64,000 nt of DNA from Geoalkalibacter ferrihydriticus DSM 17813 (lineage in GTDB: Bacteria; Desulfobacterota; Desulfuromonadia; Desulfuromonadales; Geoalkalibacteraceae): the NCBI RefSeq assembly GCF_000820505.1, contig NZ_JWJD01000001.1, forward strand, positions 1,279,685 through 1,343,684, given 5' to 3'. Shown here piece after piece: positions 58,891-64,000 of this stretch. The notes below the pieces were generated by a model. That model was not told the DNA's origin and did no database searches. It saw only the letters and a list, made by a program, of their open reading frames with translations. The first letter of the stretch is position 1, and every line of letters starts with the position of its first letter. Made by a program: the position numbers and the translations under genes.

Positions 58891-61800
58891 GCCTTCTTAC
58901 CCCCTTTCTCGATGTTGCAGAGAAACGCCTTGTATTCGGGGATGGTGGTGTTGGCACAGCCCACCGCCGCCGTAAGAACATTGGCGCTGTCACCCTTAGC
59001 CAGTCCGGCGAAGCCGAAATGCCAGGGCAGGCCGACCTGCTCGATCATCCGTCCGCCGACGCGCAAGGGTTTGATGCGCGAGGTTATCAGGGCGCGTGCT
59101 TCAATGGCGCCGCGTTCCGATGAGATCGTGACCATATCGCCGTTGTTGATCCCTTTCCAGCGTGCCAGTCCTTCGCTCATTTCCACAAACATATCCGGCA
59201 CCAGTTCCACCAGCCAAGGCAGATTGCGGGTCATGGAGCCTGCCTGCCAGTGTTCGGACACCCGGTAGGAGGTGCCGATGTAGGGGAATTTCTCGCGATC
59301 GCTGAGCCTGGCCGGGGGGCGCACCGCCGGGTTGGTCTGCTGCTTACAGAAAAGATTTTCCGTGGGACTCTCCATGGGCTCGTAATGCGCCGGGAAAGGA
59401 CCATCGGCAAGACCCGCGGAGAACAGCCGGCCGAAGCCTTCGGCGACCATGATGAAGGGATAGCGTCCGCCGGGCTTGTTCATGGGCGGCCAGCCACCAT
59501 CAGGCACGTCGCCGTCCCAGCGACCTGTCGTCTCATTCCAGGCGATGACGATTTTCTTCGGATTCCAGGGGCGACCATCGGGGTCGACGGAGGCGCGGTT
59601 GTAGAGAATGCGGCGGTTGACCGGCCAGCACCAGGACCAGTTGGGATACATTTCAAGGCCGGTGGGGTCTTCCTGGCCGCGACGTTTCAACTTGTTGCCA
59701 TCTTCTTCCGTGTAGGAGCCGCAATAGAGCCAGTTACCCGAAACGGTCGAGCCGTCGTCTTGCAGCGCGGTGAAGGCCGGCACCTGCTCGCCCTTTTTGT
59801 AGAGCTTGCCGCCGATCTGCACGTCGCGGGTGAAAAAGCCGTTGGTCTCTCTCGCGACCATTTCGATGTCCGGTTCATGGCCGTCGCCGTAATTCCACGC
59901 CAGGTTGACGATGGGCTCGGGGAACACGCCGCCTTGAGAATAGAGGTTCTTCAGGCGACGATAGAGCTGATCGATGATAAAGGCGTCGCTTTCGGCATGA
60001 CCTGGCGGCTCCACCGCTTTGTAGCGCCATTGGGCCCAGCGTCCCGAGTTGGAGATGCTGCCCTCTTTTTCCACCGAACTGGCGGCCGGCAAATTGAACA
60101 CTTCGGTCTGGATATCCTTGGGATTGACGCCGGGGCGTTTCCAGAAGACGCTGGTATCGGTCTCCCACAGATCGGCGGACACCATCCATTTGAGTTTGTC
60201 CAGCCCCCGGCCGATGCCCAGGGAATCCGGTCCGCCGACGATGGGGTTGGTCCCCATGCAGAACATCCCATCGAAGCCACCCTGCTGCAGGCGCTCCATG
60301 AGCATGATGTAGGAGTAGTTGCCGCTGCGTTTGGGCAGATAGTCGTAGCCGAAATCGTTGGCCGCGGTGGCATGCTCGCCCCAGAAAGCCTTGAGCAGAC
60401 TGACCATATATTTGGGCATGTTGCTCCACCAGTTGGCGCTTTTGGGGTCGGTGGCGACCGGCGTGACGTTTTTCAACCAGGTGGACAGGTCCACGTCGTC
60501 GTATTCGGGCGATTTCATGTAGCCGGGCAGGATGTGGAAAAGCAAGGCATAGTCCGTTGAGCCCTGCACGTTGCACTCGCCGCGCAGGGCGTTGATGCCG
60601 CCCCCGGCGATGCCCACGTTGCCCAGCAGCAGTTGCAGCATGGCGTAGGAGCGAACGTTCTGGGTGCCGTAGGTGTGCTGGGTGGTGCCCATGGCATACA
60701 TGATGGTGCCCGCCTTGTCGCTGCGCCCCGTTTCACAGAAGGCGCGTGCCACGGCCATGTAGTCCTGAATGGCAGTGCCGGTGACCTCGCACACCTTGGC
60801 CGGGGTGTATTCGGCGAAATGGGCTTTGAGCAACTGGTAAACACAACGCGGGTCCTGCAGGCTCATATCCTTGAGGGGTTGGCCATCCGCGGCGGTTTTG
60901 TAGCGCCAGCTCTTTTTGTCGTAGCTGTAGGTTTCGGGTGAGAAGCCGGAGAAGATGCCCTCGTCGAAATCGTAATTGTCGTCCACGATGAAAGCGGCGT
61001 TGGTATAGTTGAGGACATATTCCTTGTGAAACAGTTCGTTTTCCAGGGTGTAATTGATCAGCCCACCCATAAATGCGATGTCGGTGCCCGGCCGCAACTG
61101 GGCGTAGATCTGGGCTTTGGAGGACGTACGGGTAAAGCGTGGGTCGACGCTGATGAGCTTGGCGCCCTTGTCGATGGCCTTCTCCACATATTTGAAGGAG
61201 ATGGGATGGTTTTCAGCGGGGTTGGAACCAATGGCCAGAATGACATCGGCGTGCTGAATGTCGTTCCAGTGATTGGTCATGGCACCACGACCGATTGAGG
61301 CCGCCAGACCGGCGACCGTAGCGCTGTGTCATATTCGCGCCTGGTGTTCGAGGTACCCAACGCCCATGGCGCGTGAGAACTTGCTCCACAGGTAGCACTC
61401 TTCGCTGTCCAGGGCTGCGCCGCCGAGAAAGGCCATGCCCTCGTTGCGATTGACGCGATAGGTTTTGCCGTCGATGGTTTCGCTGGCGATAAAGTTACGG
61501 TCGCGCGACTCCTTCATGAGCTTGGCGATGCGGTCCATGGCCCAATCCCAGGACTTCTCCTCCCAGCGGTCGCTGCCCGGGGCGCGGTACTGTACCTTGG
61601 TCAGGCGCCGCTCGTTGTTGGCCACCTGGTACATGGCGCTGCCTTTGGAGCAGAGCGAACCGCGGTTGATGGGGTGCTCGGGATCGCCCTCGATATTGAC
61701 GATGCGTCCGCCCTTGGTGTGCACGATCATGCCGCAGCCGACCGCGCAGTAGGGGCAGATGGTGGTGGTGCTTTGCAGGCCTTTGGTGCGCAGATCCGGT

Positions 61801-61895
61801 GAATCCGGTCCCGCCTCGGCCGGGGTGCGGCTCAGGGCGACGGCCCCGACGGCAGCGCCGCTCCCTTTCAAAAAGTTCCTCCGGGAAATACCCAT
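58887..61895 (-). CDS. fdnG: Selenocysteine formate dehydrogenase, catalytic subunit (copy 2)
   Basis: 1002 residues with Sec189 at TGA 61331-61329. Tat signal: SRRNFLKGSGAAVGA. Cluster: CPYCAVGCGMIVH. Sec site: LEHQARI-U-HSATVAGLAA, then GAMTNHWNDIQHAD. It is collinear with copy 1 and ends KKA. AAGGAG lies eight bases before ATG 61895. A strong sigma-54 promoter and two palindromes lie upstream. The two copies probably serve different conditions or quinone routes (inference). Confidence 0.95.
61299..61317 (-). promoter_or_regulatory. SECIS-like hairpin of fdnG copy 2
   Basis: GGUCGCC-GGUCU-GGCGGCC starts 11 nt after the Sec UGA; the loop GGUCU matches, from memory, that of E. coli fdhF. Confidence 0.75.
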
Positions 61896-61957
61896 CCCTC
61901 TCTCTCCTTTCGTCATTGAATGTAATGCCTTGCGCATTACAGGTTGTCGCCCTTAGC

Positions 61958-61973
61958 GCAACAGTTGTGCCAG
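61958..61973 (-). promoter_or_regulatory. Sigma-54 promoter of formate dehydrogenase operon 2
   Basis: The minus strand reads CTGGCACAACTGTTGC: TGGCAC and TTGC with GG-N10-GC, essentially consensus. The leader would be ~50 nt. Confidence 0.88.
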
Positions 61974-62073
61974 ATGTTTACGGCATTGTGAGGTAAGTTT
62001 TTTTGCGTGTACTTCTAATGAGTTAGAGGGGCAGGGCGAAGGCTGTAGTGGTCTCGCGCGGAAGCTGTGCACT

Positions 62074-62106
62074 GGGTCATTGTGACCCGCTGGGTCGGAA
62101 TGACCC
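62074..62106. promoter_or_regulatory. Tandem palindromes, probable enhancer of fdn operon 2
   Basis: GGGTCATTGTGACCC (62074-62088) and GGGTCGGAATGACCC (62092-62106) are two inverted repeats with centres 18 bp apart, ~105-135 bp upstream of the -24 box. This is the layout expected for an NtrC-type activator. Confidence 0.7.
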
Positions 62107-62240
62107 GCTGGGAAAAGGTTATTTCATTGGCGATTCGGCGCCAAAGGGTGGATGATTTTTGCGGGTTGATCTAATCTGCCCGGAAGGTGGTTGCCTTTCA
62201 GGCGCTTTACCGCACCTGAAAAACTCACGGAAAGGCTGCT

Positions 62241-62834
62241 ATGCCCACTCCTCTTCACGATGAGCGTCTCACGACAGTCTTGCAGGTGCTGCTGGCCCAT
62301 GGCGTGCAGTCGGTTCTCGATCTTGGTTGCGGCCGCGGCGAAATGCTCGCCCTCCTGCTTGCCGAACCCCAGTTCACCAGGATCGTCGGCATGGATGTCT
62401 CGCCGCAGGCCCTGGAGGCGGCGCAGGGTCTGCGTGCGGGACAAGAGGAACGCCTTGACCTGGTGCATGGCTCCTACACTCAGCCCGTCGCAGGGCTGGA
62501 CGGCTTTGATGCGGCGCTGCTGGTTGAAACCATTGAGCATCTTGACCCCAGTCGCCTGTCGCAGGTGGAACATGCGGTGTTTGACGCTTATCGCCCGCGG
62601 CTGGTGGTGATTACCACACCCAACCGTGACTACAATGTCCTGCATGGTCTGGCCGAAGGGGTTATGCGCCACCGTGGCCATCGCTTTGAATGGACGCGGG
62701 CCAAATTCAAATCCTGGGCCGAAGGCGTTGCCGCGCGCAACGGCTATGCGGTGGTTTTTGCCGATCTCGGAGCTGTTCATCTGCATCTTGGCGGGTCCAG
62801 CCAAATGGCCACCTTCACTCTGCGCGAAATCTAA
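62241..62834 (+). CDS. Hen1-like RNA 3'-end methyltransferase domain protein
   Basis: 197 residues. SAM-binding motif SVLDLGCGRGEMLALLL (~25). LLVETIEHLDPSRL (~95) gives the Glu, Glu, His and RHRGHRFEWTRAKFKSWA (~142) the second His of the Hen1 metal site. TPNRDYNVL lies between. Bacterial Hen1 2'-O-methylates repaired RNA 3' ends and is normally a ~450-residue protein paired with Pnkp. Here only the methyltransferase domain exists, and no Pnkp gene is adjacent. It may be a stand-alone or degenerate member. Confidence 0.75.
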   Translation: MPTPLHDERLTTVLQVLLAHGVQSVLDLGCGRGEMLALLLAEPQFTRIVGMDVSPQALEAAQGLRAGQEERLDLVHGSYTQPVAGLDGFDAALLVETIEHLDPSRLSQVEHAVFDAYRPRLVVITTPNRDYNVLHGLAEGVMRHRGHRFEWTRAKFKSWAEGVAARNGYAVVFADLGAVHLHLGGSSQMATFTLREI

Positions 62835-62913
62835 TAAAATTTCCAACAGACCAAGCGCGCCACCCCAAGCGTTGATGGCGTAGCACGAAAACAAAAAAGG
62901 TGTGTTAAAAGCC

Positions 62914-62942
62914 TTGACGGACGAAGTCTATTTCCTTATGGT
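62914..62942 (+). promoter_or_regulatory. Sigma-70 promoter of the TonB-dependent receptor gene
   Basis: TTGACG (62914-62919) and TATGGT (62937-62942) are spaced by 17 bases, ~105 bp before the receptor start. Confidence 0.5.
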
Positions 62943-63046
62943 GGCACGAAAAAGGAAAAAGTCACACTTCATGTTTCCCGTGGATTGGCATTGGGCAGGT
63001 TCTCATTGTCGAAAAGAATTCAAACAGGAAAGGATTGTTTTGCCCA

Positions 63047-64000
63047 TGTGTATGAGTCGTTGGCTTCCCACTGCTTTTGCTGTTGCCTTGTTGCTGTCGC
63101 CGGTCGTTGCCGCCACGGCGGCGGCGCAACCCGTTAATCTGCAGGACGTGGTGGTCACCGGTACCCGCTCGCCCCACGCCCTGGCGGATGTGCCCGTTGA
63201 AACCCTGGTCATCAGCCGCGAAGAGATCGAACGCGCCCCGGTGCAGAATCTTCCCCAGCTGCTACGCACTCTGCCGGGAGTTTCCGCCACCAATCTCGAC
63301 GATACCCTGGCTTCGGACAACCTGCGCCTGACCGTGCGCGGGCTGCAGCTCAACGAAGGCTACGGGTTGATTCTGGTGGACGGCAAGCGCATCCACGGCG
63401 GCCTGGGCGCCCACGGCGACTACGGCATCAGCCTCAACCAGATTCCCCTGAGCATGATCGAGCGCATCGAGGTGGTCAAAGGCGCCAGCTCCGCTCTGTA
63501 CGGCGCTGATGCCATGGCGGGAGTCATCAACATCATTACCCGCGCGGTGCCGGCGCAGGCCAGTGTCGCCGGCGGAATCAATTACGGCCTCTACGACGTT
63601 CTGCCGCGCGCCGGGGTCAAGGCCGAAGACCCGACGCGGCGCACCGCCCTGGTGCATGCCAATCTCGGGGCGCCGGTCGGCGAATCCTCGGGCGTTATGC
63701 TGCAATTCGCCCATCAATCCGACGAGGGCAGCGACCGTGTCCCGCAAACGACCCGCCGCGACTCGGTCCTGGGCAAATGGCATACCGCGTTGACCGATAC
63801 CTGGTCCGTCGATCTGGCCGGCGACCTGGCCTGGTCGCGCCGCGACGCGCCGCCGGCAACCGCGCGCTATGATCGCAAACTCGATGACTACCGGGCCTCC
63901 GCAGCCCTTAATTACAAGGATGACCGCCACGCCTGGACCCTCTCGGGATACCGCTTCAACCAGGATTTCGAGCAGGGTTACGATGGGTTCCCCCATGGCT
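63047..64000 (+). CDS. TonB-dependent outer-membrane receptor, N-terminal part
   Basis: 318 codons, cut by the window end. The signal peptide runs to about residue 28 (ATAAAQP). A TonB-box-like segment LQDVVVTGTRS follows. The plug domain holds LPQLLRTLPGVSATN, LRLTVRGLQLNEGYGLILVD and IERIEVVKGASSALYGADAM, leading into GVINIITR and barrel strands. Such receptors import siderophores, cobalamin or other metal complexes with energy from TonB; the ligand is not clear. AAGGA lies 11 bases before ATG 63047. No riboswitch was recognised upstream. Confidence 0.9.

Larger units (their letters stand above)
61896..62240. other. Control region between fdn operon 2 and the Hen1-like gene
   Basis: Holds the fdnG ribosome binding site, the sigma-54 promoter at 61958-61973, the paired palindromes at 62074-62106 and GGAAAGG before the Hen1-like start. 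No gene is seen. Confidence 0.65.

Noticed and set aside
62835-63046. Cobalamin riboswitch before the TonB-dependent receptor
   Set aside because: No B12-box-like or conserved core sequence could be recognised in this short leader.
1-64000. CRISPR arrays, tRNA or rRNA genes, insertion sequences
   Set aside because: No regularly spaced repeats, cloverleaf genes, ribosomal RNA segments or transposase frames were found by reading.

Overview
The window looks like chromosomal DNA of a high-GC, anaerobic, metal- or sulfur-reducing deltaproteobacterium of the Desulfuromonadales/Geobacterales type (inference). The signs are multiheme cytochromes (NrfA/NrfH), two selenocysteine formate dehydrogenases, a tungsten-type aldehyde:ferredoxin oxidoreductase, two iron-type alcohol dehydrogenases, several radical SAM/SPASM proteins, and many sigma-54 promoters with NtrC-type regulators. 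No tRNA, rRNA, CRISPR array or intact insertion sequence was seen.

Layout. (1) 1-8904, minus strand: a mycofactocin operon. It starts at a -24/-12 promoter and reads mftA (precursor ending IDGICGVY), mftB, mftC, an Old Yellow Enzyme/FadH-like flavoenzyme, etfA, fixC, fixX, etfB and mftF. It is followed by the start of an aldehyde ferredoxin oxidoreductase gene behind a probable Moco/Tuco riboswitch. mftD, mftE and mftR are not in the window. (2) 9232-25829: mostly housekeeping and accessory genes: Nudix, an epimerase, a SMUG1-like uracil-DNA glycosylase, nrfA-nrfH with a convergent heme-sensor kinase/OmpR regulator pair, tex, a subtilisin-like protease behind an AT-rich leader, small conserved proteins, a DMT transporter, and a MoaD-like protein. 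(3) 25482-42563: an alcohol-oxidation island. It holds an NDMA-methanol-dehydrogenase-like Fe-ADH, a MoxR ATPase, a VWA protein, a small Cys-rich protein with a mycofactocin-like C-terminus (EDGFCGGY), a radical SAM/SPASM protein and a PAS kinase. A second Fe-ADH forms an operon with a kinase, a sigma-54 regulator and another radical SAM protein. Divergent from it is a porin-lipoprotein-DUF4242-AmiS/UreI operon. (4) 41217-61973: formate metabolism. One sigma-54 operon encodes Sec-FdnG, FdnH, FdnI, a Sec-containing DsbA-like protein, a diheme peroxidase, FdhE and an FdhD-MobA fusion. A second encodes Sec-FdnG, FdnH and an NrfD-type subunit. Between them lies a sensor operon: sigma-54 response regulator, periplasmic binding protein and histidine kinase. 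(5) 62241-64000: a Hen1-like methyltransferase and a truncated TonB-dependent receptor.

How it may fit together (inference): alcohols enter through the porin/channel operon and are oxidised by the Fe-ADHs. At least the nicotinoprotein-like one would use mycofactocin as acceptor. Reduced mycofactocin would pass electrons through the OYE-like protein and EtfAB to FixCX and the quinone pool. Aldehydes would be oxidised by the W-enzyme and formate by the two Fdn complexes. The parts are tied by sigma-54 promoters whose likely activators are encoded next to them. The most novel candidate is the MoxR-VWA-small Cys protein-radical SAM cassette beside the mycofactocin-type ADH. Its small protein may be a second mycofactocin-like RiPP precursor.
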